This document shows, in pieces, positions 17,531 through 26,795 of a DNA stretch of 64,000 bases. The position numbers and the translations under genes are program-made. The DNA comes from Delta-02 sp964513565 (GTDB lineage Bacteria > Desulfobacterota > Syntrophorhabdia > Syntrophorhabdales > Syntrophorhabdaceae): positions 29,128 to 93,127 of the forward strand of contig CAZENE010000008.1 in NCBI GenBank assembly GCA_964513565.1. Direction: 5' to 3'. Numbering within the stretch: position 1 is the first letter of the stretch; the number at the start of each line of letters is the position of its first letter. The notes below the pieces were generated by a model that worked only from the letters and a program-made list of their open reading frames with translations, was not told the origin of the DNA and ran no database searches.

Positions 17531-18304
17531 TTATTCACCGTCCTTCCTTCCACCGTCGGTGTTTTCTTTCTTCTTGCTTTCGTTCCAGAGGTTGTCCATG
17601 GTTTCAAGGCTGGCGGAGCGAATGTCCGTGTTTTGCTCAATATAACCAAAGCGCTTTATAAATTTGTCGGATGTCTCCCTGAGCGCGTCTTCGGGATCGA
17701 CGGAGAGAAAACGCGCGATATTGACCACGGTGAAAAGAAGGTCGCCAATCTCTTCACGGATGCGGTTTCGGTCGCCTGCTGCCTCGGCATCTTTTAATTC
17801 GACGAACTCCTCATCCAATTTGGCATAGACGTCCTCGATCCTTTGCCAGTCGAAGCCGACTTTTGCAGCACGCTTTGTTATCACGTAAGCCCGAAGGAGT
17901 GCCGGCATCGAGGAGGGGATATGCGAAAGCAGCGAATAATCATCTTTCTCCTGCATCTTCAATTCTTCCCATTTTTCCTCGATCGGGCCGCCGAGGTTCT
18001 TTTTTTGAAAAACGTGCGGATGCCGATGGTACATTTTATGGTAAACAGCTTCGACGACGTCTTTTATATCGAAGGCATTCTGTTCCTTGCATATCTGGGA
18101 AACGAAAACTATATGGAACAGGAGGTCCCCGAGTTCTTCCTTGAGATGGGGAAGGTCTTCTTTTTCAATTGCCTCGATGATCTCATAGACCTCTTCAAGC
18201 ATGAAGGTCTTGAATGCCGGGACCTCCTGCTTGCGGTCCCAGGGGCATCCTGCGTCGCTACGCAGGGTTTCCATAAGTCCTACCAGTTTATCAAATGAAT
18301 CCAT
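17531..18304 (-). CDS. mazG: Nucleoside triphosphate pyrophosphohydrolase MazG
   Basis: A 257-residue house-cleaning enzyme hydrolysing (d)NTPs to NMP and PPi. It has the two tandem MazG repeats. The first is CPWDRKQ, EEVYEIIEAIEKED and EELGDLLFHIVF. The second is AAKVGFDWQ, EEFVELKDAEAAGD and EEIGDLLFTVVNIAR. The Mg-binding ExxE...ExxD acids are present in both. Its ATG lies directly after the waaA stop with no gap, so it is the last gene of the long lipid A operon. The C-terminal tail is short and charged (SKKKENTDGGRKDGE). Confidence 0.96.
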   Translation of the reverse strand: MDSFDKLVGLMETLRSDAGCPWDRKQEVPAFKTFMLEEVYEIIEAIEKEDLPHLKEELGDLLFHIVFVSQICKEQNAFDIKDVVEAVYHKMYHRHPHVFQKKNLGGPIEEKWEELKMQEKDDYSLLSHIPSSMPALLRAYVITKRAAKVGFDWQRIEDVYAKLDEEFVELKDAEAAGDRNRIREEIGDLLFTVVNIARFLSVDPEDALRETSDKFIKRFGYIEQNTDIRSASLETMDNLWNESKKKENTDGGRKDGE

Positions 18305-19564
18305 TTACGGTCTCCTCGCGGAAGGGCCAGGCTGAAGCCTGTCCATCAGGATATCCGCGGTTTCTTTCATGACATTGGTTTGTTGGACGACGATGTCGTA
18401 GCCGGCCTTTTGTGTCGCGGCATAAAGGCCTGGATTGCCGAGAAGCATGGTCATCGTGTCGTGGATCTCCTTTCCCGTTCTTACGACGAAGCCCGCTTTT
18501 CTATCAAGGATAGTCTGCGCAATGTCGCGGAAAGTGTCTGTAAAAGGGCCGAAGAGAACAGGCGTGCCGACGAAAAGAGGTTCGAGCATGTTCTGGCCGC
18601 CGTAAGGGGCGAGCGATCCCCCCACAAAGGCAACGTCGCTTTGGCCGTATATGTTTTGTAGGTCGCCGATCGTATCCACTACAACAACGTCTGCGCCGGG
18701 ACTTTTACCTTCCTTCATTTTCGAGTACCGGGCGGTGCTGTATTTTTTTGACATGTCTATTTGGATCACTTCCGCAAGGTGAATTTCACGGGGAGCTATA
18801 AAGAATCTCGACCCCGGGATGCTTGCCTTGAGGAGGTCGATGGAAGAATAGATCTCCTCAAGCTCTTTTTCCTTGACGCTGCCAAACGTTAGGACGTTTC
18901 CTTGCGCCTTCCTCGGGGGGACATTATCGGCAGCCTGACGGTAATATTTGACATTTCCTGTTACAAGGACGCGCTCGGGGGCCATACCTATCGCGATGAA
19001 CCGGTCCCGATGCTCCTGGGATTGGGCGATCACAAGATCGACCGCGCTGAAAACCGACCTCATGAAAATGGAGAGCTTGCGGTATGTTTCAAAAGTTTTA
19101 TCTGATATCCTGCCGTTTACAATGACAATGGGAATATGCCTCTTATGCGCCCCCCATATAAGGTTCGGCCATAACTCTGTCTCAACCACAACTATCGACG
19201 ACGGTCTATGACGATCGAGAAACCGGGAGACGGAGAATTTGAGATCGAAAGGGAGCGAGCCGCATTGAAGCTCGTAACCCGGGGCCGGCCTTTTCCTGAG
19301 CATTTCCTCGGCGTAGTAGGTATTTGTCGTGATCAGAAAACGGCTGGGCCCTCCGTTCGCAGCCAGGTAGTCCGCAAGATTGCGGGCAATTACGGCCTCC
19401 CCGATCGAGGCGCCGTGGATCATAAAAGCACCGGGCGGGGCCGTGTCTTCGGGAGGGAGGAGCCTGCGCCGGAAATTAGGTTTCATCTTGGCGTTCGTAA
19501 GGCCGGCGACGGCGAGGAATGGCAGCGCCAAAAGGGACAAAGCATTGTAGATCACTTTCCACAT
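18305..19564 (-). CDS. waaA: 3-deoxy-D-manno-octulosonate (Kdo) transferase
   Basis: A 419-residue inner-membrane GT30 glycosyltransferase that adds Kdo to lipid IVA. It starts MWKVIYNALSLLALP (N-terminal anchor), followed by IHGASIGEAVIARNLA, VVVETELWPNLIW, VNGRISDKTFETYRK, a nucleotide-sugar site around VTGNVKYYR, and PYGGQNMLEPLFVGTPVLFGP. Its start overlaps the end of the upstream acyltransferase by 13 nt, once that gene's frameshift is allowed for. No lpxK is next to it, though that gene is often a neighbour in other proteobacteria. Confidence 0.95.
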   Translation of the reverse strand: MWKVIYNALSLLALPFLAVAGLTNAKMKPNFRRRLLPPEDTAPPGAFMIHGASIGEAVIARNLADYLAANGGPSRFLITTNTYYAEEMLRKRPAPGYELQCGSLPFDLKFSVSRFLDRHRPSSIVVVETELWPNLIWGAHKRHIPIVIVNGRISDKTFETYRKLSIFMRSVFSAVDLVIAQSQEHRDRFIAIGMAPERVLVTGNVKYYRQAADNVPPRKAQGNVLTFGSVKEKELEEIYSSIDLLKASIPGSRFFIAPREIHLAEVIQIDMSKKYSTARYSKMKEGKSPGADVVVVDTIGDLQNIYGQSDVAFVGGSLAPYGGQNMLEPLFVGTPVLFGPFTDTFRDIAQTILDRKAGFVVRTGKEIHDTMTMLLGNPGLYAATQKAGYDIVVQQTNVMKETADILMDRLQPGPSARRP

Positions 19565-20213
19565 GCGATCTCTTCCGCCTTGTCGGTTAAATTGATGAGG
19601 GTCGTCTCGAGTTGTATCCGTTTCTTTTCCATGTCATCGGAAGACAACCCCGGTGGGACCGTTATAGGGTCTCCCCAGACAAAGACGACGCGTGAAAAAG
19701 GGTAGGGGAATATAAAGCGGTCCCAGGAATGAAAAGTTTTTTTTTAGATGCGCCGTAGCTTACGGGCAGAAGGGGTTTATGCGAGAGCCGTGCGAGCTCG
19801 ACTATCCCTGTTTTAACCTCGTAGCGGGGGCCCTTCGGCCCGTCGGGGGTTATTGCAACATCGATGTTTTTCCGGAGGTCGTGGAGGATCTCCCTTAAGG
19901 AAGAGACGCTCCCTTTTCTGTATGACCCTCTGACTGTGCCGATACCGAAAAACGACACAACCCTTGCAATGAACTCGCCGTCCCGGTGGCGGCTTATCAG
20001 CACCTTGCCGCCTCCGCGTTGTTTTGCAAAAGGCATCATCAGCAACCTGCCATGCCAGAAACAGACGATATAGTTAAACCGGCTGCCCCATTTATCATCA
20101 GGGGGCCTGTTGACATGCGTGATGCGCAGGGTGAGCCTGAGAGTTGAGAGAAAACTGAACACGAGAGGAGGTATTACATAAACCATCAAAAAGGATTTCA
20201 GCTTTTTCTTCAT
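19552..20213 (-). CDS. DUF374 lysophospholipid-acyltransferase-like protein, frameshifted in an A9 run
   Basis: The zero frame stops at 19662 (183 residues) with a tail unlike the family. A run of nine A on the coding strand (19737-19745) follows SYGAS. Adding one A, or slipping on the run, opens TFHSWDRFIFPYPFSR, VVFVWGDPITVPPGLSS and so on, to a TGA at 19552. The total is then 220 residues, the family length, and it ends 13 nt inside waaA. Family motifs before the shift: CFWHGRLLMMPF, ISRHRDGEFIARV, AITPDGPKGPRYEVK. The role is inferred: acyl transfer in lipid A or envelope lipid synthesis. The start overlaps the msbA stop as TGATG. The lesion is a base error, a true mutation, or slippage-controlled expression. 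Confidence 0.85.
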
Positions 20214-21964
20214 CAGCGGTTCTTTCCTATAGGGATAACCTTCTTACGGCCTTCCTTGAATTGCAGTTCATAGAGTTTCTTGTAGGGCCCGTCCTGTTCG
20301 ATCAGCGTGGAATGATTCCCTTCCTGAACGATCGTACCCCTGTCAATGACTATTATACGGTGCGCGTTGATGATCGTCGAAAGCCTGTGTGCGATAATTA
20401 TCGTTGTCCTGCCTTTCATCAGGTTCTCAAGTGCCTTTTGCACTTCGACCTCCGATTGGGCGTCGAGGGAGCTAGTCGCTTCATCGAGAATGAGTATCGG
20501 GGCGTTCTTATACAGCGCGCGCGCGATAGCGATACGCTGTTTCTGGCCGCCCGAGAGCCGTGTGCCTTTTTCGCCGACGATCGTATCATATTTGTTTGGG
20601 AGCTTCAAAATAAAGTCGTGTGCGAATGCCATTCTCGACGCCCGGACGATCCTGTCCTCATCCGGTTCGACGCCGTACGCTATGTTGCTCCGGATCGTAT
20701 CGTTGAAAAGGATAACGTCCTGCGTGACGAGGGCTATACTGGTCCTTAACGAATCGAGTGTCACATCGCGGATATCGGCGCCGTCAATTGTTATCACGCC
20801 ATTCGTTGCATCATAAAAGCGGGGGATAAGGTTCACGAGCGTTGTTTTGCCGGCCCCGCTTTTGCCGACAACCGCGACGACCTCATTCTTTTCAATGGTC
20901 AGGTCGACATTGTTGAGGATCATTTTATCCTCATACCGGAAAGAGACATCATCAAACGTTATCGTTCCTTCCACGTTGCAGAGCGTGGCGGCGTCGGGTT
21001 TTTCGAGGACCTCGGGCTGCCGGTCGACCACTTCAAAAACACGTTGGGCCGCAGCGAGGCCCTGCTGAACGTTGTGATTCTCTTTGTTTAGTTTCTTGAT
21101 AGGTTCATAGAGCATTATGAGGGCGGTCATGAAGGAGAAAAAAGTGCCGGGGGTGGATTTTCCCGCCATGACCTGATAGCCGCCGTACCAGATAATAACA
21201 GCTATTGCGATCCCCCCGATGATCTCCATGACGGGATGGGACAGCGCACGGACCCGTACGCGTTTCATTGTCATCCTGAAAAGCGTCTCATTCTCCCGGG
21301 AGAACCTTTCGTTTTCATATTTCTCCATGGAGAACGCCTTGACGATCCTCTGACCGGTTATGGTCTCATGAAGAAAACTGGTCAGACGGGCAAGATACTG
21401 CTGTATATTGAGCCCTATCTTTCTGAGTCTCTTGCCAAAGGTTACGATCGGATAAATAGAGAAAGGCAGGATCAAAAATGCGATAAGAGTCAGCTTCCAT
21501 TCCATCCGGAAGGCAACGATAATAAGGCCTATTATCGTGAATATATCGTTCAGGACGGCAGCGACGGAATCAGAGACCGTGTTTTGCACCAGCGCGACGT
21601 CGTTGACGACACGGGAGATGTTGGAACCCGTGGGTGTTTTGTCGAAAAATGAGAGCGGCTGCTTCTGCATGTTAACAAAAAGAAGGTTCCGGATATCAGT
21701 CACGACCCTTTGCCCGACAAAGCCGATGAAATATGCCTGGAGATACTCGAAAACCCCTTTCGCAAGGAAGAGAAGGATGATAATGGCCGGCATAATATAG
21801 AGCTTGGTCATGTCTTTATCAAAAAAGATCGAATCGAGGACCGGCTTGACGAGGTACGCGCTGGCGCTTTTCGATCCGGAGCACAGGGCCATAAAGATCA
21901 TGGCCAGGATCAGCTTTGTTTTATACGGATAGGAGAATCTAAGAAGTCTGAGGTAAAGGTTCAT
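20213..21964 (-). CDS. msbA: Lipid A flippase, ABC transporter MsbA
   Basis: A 583-residue half-transporter that flips lipid A-core across the inner membrane. The N-terminal half carries six membrane helices. The ATPase has Walker A VVGKSGAGKTTLVNLI, Q-loop VTQDVILFNDTI, signature LSGGQKQRIAIARAL, Walker B ILILDEATSSLD and the H-loop IIAHRLSTI. The start overlaps the lpxB end by 26 nt and the stop overlaps the acyltransferase ATG by 1 nt, so all are cotranscribed. A general lipid exporter is the alternative, but position in the lipid A operon favours MsbA. Confidence 0.93.
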   Translation of the reverse strand: MNLYLRLLRFSYPYKTKLILAMIFMALCSGSKSASAYLVKPVLDSIFFDKDMTKLYIMPAIIILLFLAKGVFEYLQAYFIGFVGQRVVTDIRNLLFVNMQKQPLSFFDKTPTGSNISRVVNDVALVQNTVSDSVAAVLNDIFTIIGLIIVAFRMEWKLTLIAFLILPFSIYPIVTFGKRLRKIGLNIQQYLARLTSFLHETITGQRIVKAFSMEKYENERFSRENETLFRMTMKRVRVRALSHPVMEIIGGIAIAVIIWYGGYQVMAGKSTPGTFFSFMTALIMLYEPIKKLNKENHNVQQGLAAAQRVFEVVDRQPEVLEKPDAATLCNVEGTITFDDVSFRYEDKMILNNVDLTIEKNEVVAVVGKSGAGKTTLVNLIPRFYDATNGVITIDGADIRDVTLDSLRTSIALVTQDVILFNDTIRSNIAYGVEPDEDRIVRASRMAFAHDFILKLPNKYDTIVGEKGTRLSGGQKQRIAIARALYKNAPILILDEATSSLDAQSEVEVQKALENLMKGRTTIIIAHRLSTIINAHRIIVIDRGTIVQEGNHSTLIEQDGPYKKLYELQFKEGRKKVIPIGKNR

Positions 21965-23102
21965 TTCTTTGTTCTTTCTGGAGAAAGGTGATCACAGCTT
22001 CGGCCGCCAATCCATACGAATCGTTGACTTTAAGTTGACCGATAATATGACCAAGCTCACCGGCAAAGTCCTGTTTCCCTTTATCTATCATAGAAAGTGC
22101 TGTATTTGCAATGGTTTCGGGCCTGATATGCTGGACGTGCTCGGGGAAGACCTCTTTTCCTGCGATGATGTTGGGAAGCCCTATGAATTTTACACTGACC
22201 AGCAGGCGGGCAGCATAATACGACAGCCACGATATCCGGTAGATAATGATCGTGGGCGCTTTCAAAAGGGCGGCTTCCAGGGTGGCGCTGCCCGATGCAA
22301 TGATCGCGGCGTCACAGTAGGCGAGGGCATTGTAGGCTCCTCCCTTTATTGGGATTATCCCGGGGACCTTTTCAGTAAACGGCGCCAGGAGGGCCTCATG
22401 AATGCTCTCGGCAACCGGCATAAGGATAGCTACGTCGGGGCGCCGGGACCGGATCCCTGTTGCGATCTCCGAAAGCACGGGGATATGCCGCAGTACCTCG
22501 TTTCGCCTGCTTCCCGGCATCACAGTGAGAAGAGGCCTGTCGCCGGGTATGTTTATGCTTTTCAAAAAATCGTCCCGCGAAAGGGTCGGCTTTACCGTGT
22601 GGGCGAAGGGGTGCCCGATATACGTCGAGGGAATGCCTTCCTCGAGATAGAGTTTTTGCTCGAAGGGAAGGATGCAGATCGTTTCGTTGACATACTTTTT
22701 AATTTTCTTCAAACGGCCCTTTTTCCAGGCCCACACTTGGGGCGGTATAAAATAGATGACAGGTATGCCGAGGGACCGTGCGAAACGGGCGATCCGCATG
22801 TTAAACCCGGGAAAATCGATAAGGATGACAACATCCGGCCGTTCTGCCCGGATATATTTTTTGACATCATCGAAAGCTCGCCGTATAGGACCGATGTGGG
22901 ACAGGACCTCGCTTAAACCCGTGACCGAGATATCCCTGTAGTTCCGGACGACCCTGACGCCAAGGGCTGCGAGCCGGTCCGAACCCATGGCAGATATTGA
23001 AAAACGGCCCGTTTTTGCGATTGATTCGACAAGATGGCAGGCGTGGATCTCGCCCGACAACTCCCCGGTTGATATGAATATTTTCTTATTGATGTGCGGC
23101 AC
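21939..23102 (-). CDS. lpxB: Lipid-A-disaccharide synthase
   Basis: A GT19 enzyme condensing UDP-2,3-diacylglucosamine with lipid X. The frame is open to 23189, but a GTG at 23102 inside the end of the oxidoreductase gene gives 387 residues, close to the normal size, beginning VPHINKKIFISTGELSGEIHA. The extra upstream residues are the oxidoreductase read in another frame. Motifs: IFISTGELSGEIHA, VILIDFPGFNMRIAR, YFIPPQVWAWKKGR, LPFEQKLY, YIGHPFAH, LLTVMPGSRRNEV and IIASGSATLEAALL. The overlap with the upstream gene is 17 nt. Confidence 0.95.
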   Translation of the reverse strand: MPHINKKIFISTGELSGEIHACHLVESIAKTGRFSISAMGSDRLAALGVRVVRNYRDISVTGLSEVLSHIGPIRRAFDDVKKYIRAERPDVVILIDFPGFNMRIARFARSLGIPVIYFIPPQVWAWKKGRLKKIKKYVNETICILPFEQKLYLEEGIPSTYIGHPFAHTVKPTLSRDDFLKSINIPGDRPLLTVMPGSRRNEVLRHIPVLSEIATGIRSRRPDVAILMPVAESIHEALLAPFTEKVPGIIPIKGGAYNALAYCDAAIIASGSATLEAALLKAPTIIIYRISWLSYYAARLLVSVKFIGLPNIIAGKEVFPEHVQHIRPETIANTALSMIDKGKQDFAGELGHIIGQLKVNDSYGLAAEAVITFLQKEQRNEPLPQTS

Positions 23103-24021
23103 CGTGCTTCCCGGCAATATAATTTCGGATACGGTAGGCAAGCTCGAGGGCGTTAAGGCCGTCGATCCCGCCGACGCTCGGTATACCATTGCCGGCAGCA
23201 GCCGCTATAAATTGAAGAAGTTCATCTTTGACGGGGTCCATCTGCCCGCAGGTAAATTCCGTGATATCAGTTTTTGCATCGCCGGCGCTGGTCACTGTTA
23301 CAAGCTTACCCTGCATAAGGTCGACATAAAAAGTGCTGTTTTCTTCGTAGATCGTGATTGACCTTTCCCGATGTGCGGCCACGCGGCTTGCTATCAGGTT
23401 TGCGATACAGCCGTCCGAGAATTCGATCCGTGCCTGTGCGGTATCATACATCTGGCTGGCGAAACAGATACCGTCGGCTGAAATATCCTCTATGGTACCC
23501 CGGGTCAGGGAGAGGACCAGGTCAAGGTCGTGTATCATAAGGTCAAGTATGACATCCACATCGGTAGAGCGCCCCGTGAAGGGACTGATCCTGCGTGTCT
23601 CGATGAAAAGCGGCTTTTTAACGTGGGGAAGGGCCTCTCTCAATGCCGGGTTAAGACGTTCAAGATGCCCCACTTGAAGAATGAGGCCTTTTGAATTGGC
23701 TATATCCACAAGCCGCCGGGCTTCCTCCGGCAGTACGGTTATGGGTTTCTCGATAAAGACGTGCACGCCTCGCTCGAGGCATTCCCGTGCAATGCTGTAA
23801 TGGGACTCGGTCGGTGTCGCTATGACGGCGCATGCGGAGTTGTCTATCGCTTCGGAGTAATCCCGGAATACGGGCACTGAATATTGCCGCGAACATTCCC
23901 CGGCACGCTCTTCGTCGATATCGTAGATGCCGCTGACGGAGGCATTATCAAATGTGGACAGCTTGCTTAAATGGATCCGGCCCATATGGCCGAGGCCTAT
24001 CAGTGCGACATTTACCGGCAT
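23086..24021 (-). CDS. Gfo/Idh/MocA-family oxidoreductase in the lipid A operon
   Basis: A 311-residue NAD(P)-dependent sugar oxidoreductase. The Rossmann start is NVALIGLGHMGRIHLSKL, followed by the nicotinamide-site EKPITVLPEEARRLV and a C-terminal sheet domain with LDLMIHDLDLVLSLT. It sits between lpxA and lpxB with overlaps on both sides. The family includes GnnA, which oxidises the 3-OH of UDP-GlcNAc so that GnnB can aminate it for amide-linked lipid A. No GnnB-like aminotransferase is in the window, so the GnnA assignment is only a hypothesis. The gene in this position is a recurrent feature of Desulfobacterota as I recall it. Confidence 0.88.
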   Translation of the reverse strand: MPVNVALIGLGHMGRIHLSKLSTFDNASVSGIYDIDEERAGECSRQYSVPVFRDYSEAIDNSACAVIATPTESHYSIARECLERGVHVFIEKPITVLPEEARRLVDIANSKGLILQVGHLERLNPALREALPHVKKPLFIETRRISPFTGRSTDVDVILDLMIHDLDLVLSLTRGTIEDISADGICFASQMYDTAQARIEFSDGCIANLIASRVAAHRERSITIYEENSTFYVDLMQGKLVTVTSAGDAKTDITEFTCGQMDPVKDELLQFIAAAAGNGIPSVGGIDGLNALELAYRIRNYIAGKHGAAHQ

Positions 24022-24779
24022 ATTCCCCTCGTTGAGGTTTCGATAAAATCAAGGAGATAGGTGATATTTTCGCCGTCGAACTCATCCCGTATGATCTTCA
24101 GGGATGTTTTCAGCGGAAGGGCCGACCTGAAAAGGATCCTGTATGCCCTTTTCAATTTGGTTATCTCATCCTTGGAAAAGTTTCTCCTTTCGAGACCGAC
24201 AAGATTAAGCCCATAGAGTTTTGCCCTGTCGCCTGCGGCGATGACGAAGGGCGGTACATCCTTGGGAATTCCCGTCAAACCGCTTATGAATGCATATTTG
24301 CCAACCCTGCAGAACTGGTGCACGGCACATAACCCGCTGAATATGACAAAATCGGAGACCTCGACGTGGCCTGCCAGCGTGGCGCCGTTTGCCATAATGA
24401 TACTGGAACCAACCTGGCAATCGTGGGCAATATGTGCGTATGCCATGATAAAATTATTGTCGCCCACCCTTGTGACGCCTCCACCCTTGGTCGTTCCCCT
24501 GTTGATCGTCACGTATTCCTTGATCACATTGTTGTCTCCGATGACGACCTGGGTCGGCTCGAACTTATACCCTATGTCCTGGGGAGGTCCGCCTATGGAT
24601 GCAAAGGGGCTTATGGTGCAATTACTGCCGATGGTGGTCAAGCCCTGGATGACAACGTGACTGCCGATGCGGGTCCCGTTGCCTATCCTGACGCCTGCCT
24701 CGACAACACTGTAAGGCCCTATCTCGACATCAGGCGCGATCTCGGCATTTTTCTCTATAACCGCTGTTGCATGTATCAC
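24012..24779 (-). CDS. lpxA: UDP-N-acetylglucosamine acyltransferase
   Basis: A 255-residue left-handed beta-helix acyltransferase, the first step of lipid A synthesis. It starts IHATAVIEKNAEIAPDVEIG with hexapeptide repeats. The catalytic His is in AHIAHDCQVG. Substrate-binding elements are GGPPQDIGYKFEPT and NVIKEYVTINRGT, and the helical C-terminus spans about residues 195-255. It overlaps the oxidoreductase by 10 nt and follows fabZ after 3 nt. Confidence 0.96.
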   Translation of the reverse strand: MIHATAVIEKNAEIAPDVEIGPYSVVEAGVRIGNGTRIGSHVVIQGLTTIGSNCTISPFASIGGPPQDIGYKFEPTQVVIGDNNVIKEYVTINRGTTKGGGVTRVGDNNFIMAYAHIAHDCQVGSSIIMANGATLAGHVEVSDFVIFSGLCAVHQFCRVGKYAFISGLTGIPKDVPPFVIAAGDRAKLYGLNLVGLERRNFSKDEITKLKRAYRILFRSALPLKTSLKIIRDEFDGENITYLLDFIETSTRGICR

Positions 24780-24782
24780 TTT

Positions 24783-25220
24783 TCAAGCTCCTTGTTCCTG
24801 TTTTAGCATAGCCATTATTCGGGCTTCTGCCACGACGTCGTTTTCCACGTATGCTTTGGCTTCAAATACCCAGATCTCACGCCGGTGCTTCACTACGTCG
24901 ACAATGAATTTCAACTGGTCCCCCGGGACCACAGGTTTGCGGAAGCGTGCCCCGTCTATGCCGGTGAAGAAGACGGACCCGTGCATACCCGGAAAAGACT
25001 TGAATGCCAGCACTCCGCCGGCCTGCGCCATTGCCTCTAATATAAGTACGCCCGGCATAATAGGTCTGCCCGGAAAATGGCCCTGAAAAAAAGGTTCGTT
25101 CACGGTAACGTTCTTGATCGCTATTATTCTTTTGGCTTCTTCGAATTCCAAAACCCTGTCGACCAAAAGGAAAGGGTATCTATGAGGAAGCAGATCTAAG
25201 ATCTCATTCACATCAATCAT
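24783..25220 (-). CDS. fabZ: 3-hydroxyacyl-ACP dehydratase
   Basis: A 145-residue hot-dog fold enzyme dehydrating 3-hydroxyacyl-ACP in fatty acid elongation. The active site is visible: LLPHRYPFLLVDRVLEFE, then QGHFPGRPIMPGVLILEAMAQAGG with the catalytic His and Glu. It starts inside the end of lpxD (8-nt overlap). Its place between lpxD and lpxA balances use of 3-hydroxyacyl-ACP between lipid A and phospholipid. Confidence 0.97.
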   Translation of the reverse strand: MIDVNEILDLLPHRYPFLLVDRVLEFEEAKRIIAIKNVTVNEPFFQGHFPGRPIMPGVLILEAMAQAGGVLAFKSFPGMHGSVFFTGIDGARFRKPVVPGDQLKFIVDVVKHRREIWVFEAKAYVENDVVAEARIMAMLKQEQGA

Positions 25221-26247
25221 CGGTGGCCTCCGGAGACAGTTTTCTCTCGAGCTCTTTTATTTTTTCGAAAAGCGCAGGAAGTTTCTTCATGTAGATCTGG
25301 AGCTTCATCCATTCCTTGTGGGGCATATGCGGGGTGCCCCAGATTATGGAGCCGGCAGGGACATCTTTGGTGATCCCGGTCCCGCCTCCCGCCATCACGC
25401 CGTCCCCTATAGTGACATGGTCCTTGACCCCTGCCTGCCCGGCAAGCACAACATTGTTGCCTATCCGTGTGCTGCCTGCAATACCGACCTGGGATATGAT
25501 GATCGAATTCTGCCCTATGGTCACGTTATGAGCAATTTGAACCAGATTGTCGATCTTTGTGCCCTTTCCAATGACGGTCTTTTCAAGAGAGGCCCTGTCT
25601 ATTGCCGTATTTGCCCCAATTTCGACATCATCTTCTATTATGACAGACCCGAGCTGCGGGATTTTAGCATGCTTCGTTCCATCCCAGGTATAACCGAAGC
25701 CATCGGCGGCTATTACGGTATTGGCATGGATGATCACATTCCGGCCGATAGTGGTATCCTGGTAGATAGTTACGTGAGGGTACAGTGTGCTGCCCTCCGC
25801 GATGGTGACATTCCGGCCGATATAAACATAAGGGTGGACTGTGACGTTGTCGGCGATCCGGACATTGTCTTCTATGCACGCGAATGCCCCGATCGAGGCG
25901 CCCGGAGCGATCACCGCCTTCGGGCTTACCGAAGCCATGGGGTGTATGCCCGGCGTGATTACCGGCTTTTCCTGGAACATGGCCGCGGCGGAAATGTATG
26001 CAAGCTCGGGGTTCTCCACCAGTATAATATTTTTAACCGCCCTTACATCGGCAAGAGATGTTTTCTTGCCGACAATAAGGGCGGATGCTTTGCATTCGGC
26101 GACAAATCTTATATAGCTTCCATGGGTCAGGAAGCTTATCTTCCCCTCGACCGCACTTTGAATGCCTGCGATCCCATCGATCGGGATATCTCCGTCACCG
26201 ATCAGATCTCCCTTGACCGCGGCAGCGATATCCTTAAGCGTGATCAT
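25213..26247 (-). CDS. lpxD: UDP-3-O-acylglucosamine N-acyltransferase
   Basis: A 344-residue enzyme adding the N-linked acyl chain in lipid A. The N-terminal uridine-binding domain covers about residues 1-100, then a long hexapeptide-repeat beta-helix follows (APGASIGAFACIEDNVRIAD onward). The catalytic His is in VQIAHNVTIGQNS. The C-terminal helix is KEWMKLQIYMKKLPALFEKI. Its start shares one base with the skp stop. Confidence 0.96.
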   Translation of the reverse strand: MITLKDIAAAVKGDLIGDGDIPIDGIAGIQSAVEGKISFLTHGSYIRFVAECKASALIVGKKTSLADVRAVKNIILVENPELAYISAAAMFQEKPVITPGIHPMASVSPKAVIAPGASIGAFACIEDNVRIADNVTVHPYVYIGRNVTIAEGSTLYPHVTIYQDTTIGRNVIIHANTVIAADGFGYTWDGTKHAKIPQLGSVIIEDDVEIGANTAIDRASLEKTVIGKGTKIDNLVQIAHNVTIGQNSIIISQVGIAGSTRIGNNVVLAGQAGVKDHVTIGDGVMAGGGTGITKDVPAGSIIWGTPHMPHKEWMKLQIYMKKLPALFEKIKELERKLSPEATDD

Positions 26248-26783
26248 TATTTGATCGGATTCTTTTTTGCTGCCTCGTTAAAAAGGGCGATCACCTTATT
26301 TGTAACGTCTATCGACGGCGTAGCGAACAGGATACCCGCCTGGCTTTTCTCGAGGATCAGTGTGTATTTTTCTTTCTCGCCGAGGGTGCGCACAACTTCC
26401 TCGACCTGTTTCAAGACCTTTTGGGTAAATTCCATGTCCTTCTGCTGAAGCTCTGTCTGATAATCATTATAAAGTCTCTGGTAATCCTTGAGCTTCGCCT
26501 GGTACTGTTTTTCCTTTTCGCTCCGCGCCTGAGGCGTGATAGTGGCGCCCTGTTTCTCGACAGCGTCTTTCAGTCTCTGAAGTTCAGCCTGTTTGCTGTC
26601 AAGAGTGGATTTGAGCCTTTCAGCCTCCTTCGTTAATGTCCCGCGGATCTGCTTGCCGGGCTCCGACTCGAGCATTACTTTTTGCAGGTCTATGTATGCG
26701 ACACTGGCCGCTGATTGACTTTTGGCTGCAAGTGGTGTGAGCAAGATCGCTACGACAAAAAGGACCGTAAAAAAATGTTTCAT
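26247..26783 (-). CDS. skp: OmpH/Skp-family periplasmic chaperone
   Basis: A 178-residue secreted chaperone that holds unfolded outer-membrane proteins on the way to BamA. A signal peptide covers residues 1 to about 24 (cleavage near AAKSQSA). The mature protein begins VAYIDLQKVMLESEPGKQI and then has a long, highly charged coiled-coil hairpin (residues about 50-130), ending LFATPSIDVTNKVIALFN. It starts 12 nt after bamA, in the order bamA-skp-lpxD. Confidence 0.94.
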   Translation of the reverse strand: MKHFFTVLFVVAILLTPLAAKSQSAASVAYIDLQKVMLESEPGKQIRGTLTKEAERLKSTLDSKQAELQRLKDAVEKQGATITPQARSEKEKQYQAKLKDYQRLYNDYQTELQQKDMEFTQKVLKQVEEVVRTLGEKEKYTLILEKSQAGILFATPSIDVTNKVIALFNEAAKKNPIK

Positions 26784-26795
26784 AAAGCCTCCTTA

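Noticed and set aside
25318..26448. Long rightward open frame opposite lpxD (376 codons)
   Set aside because: Shadow of the hexapeptide-repeat coding of lpxD; its codons read as Asp/Gly/Ile-rich noise.
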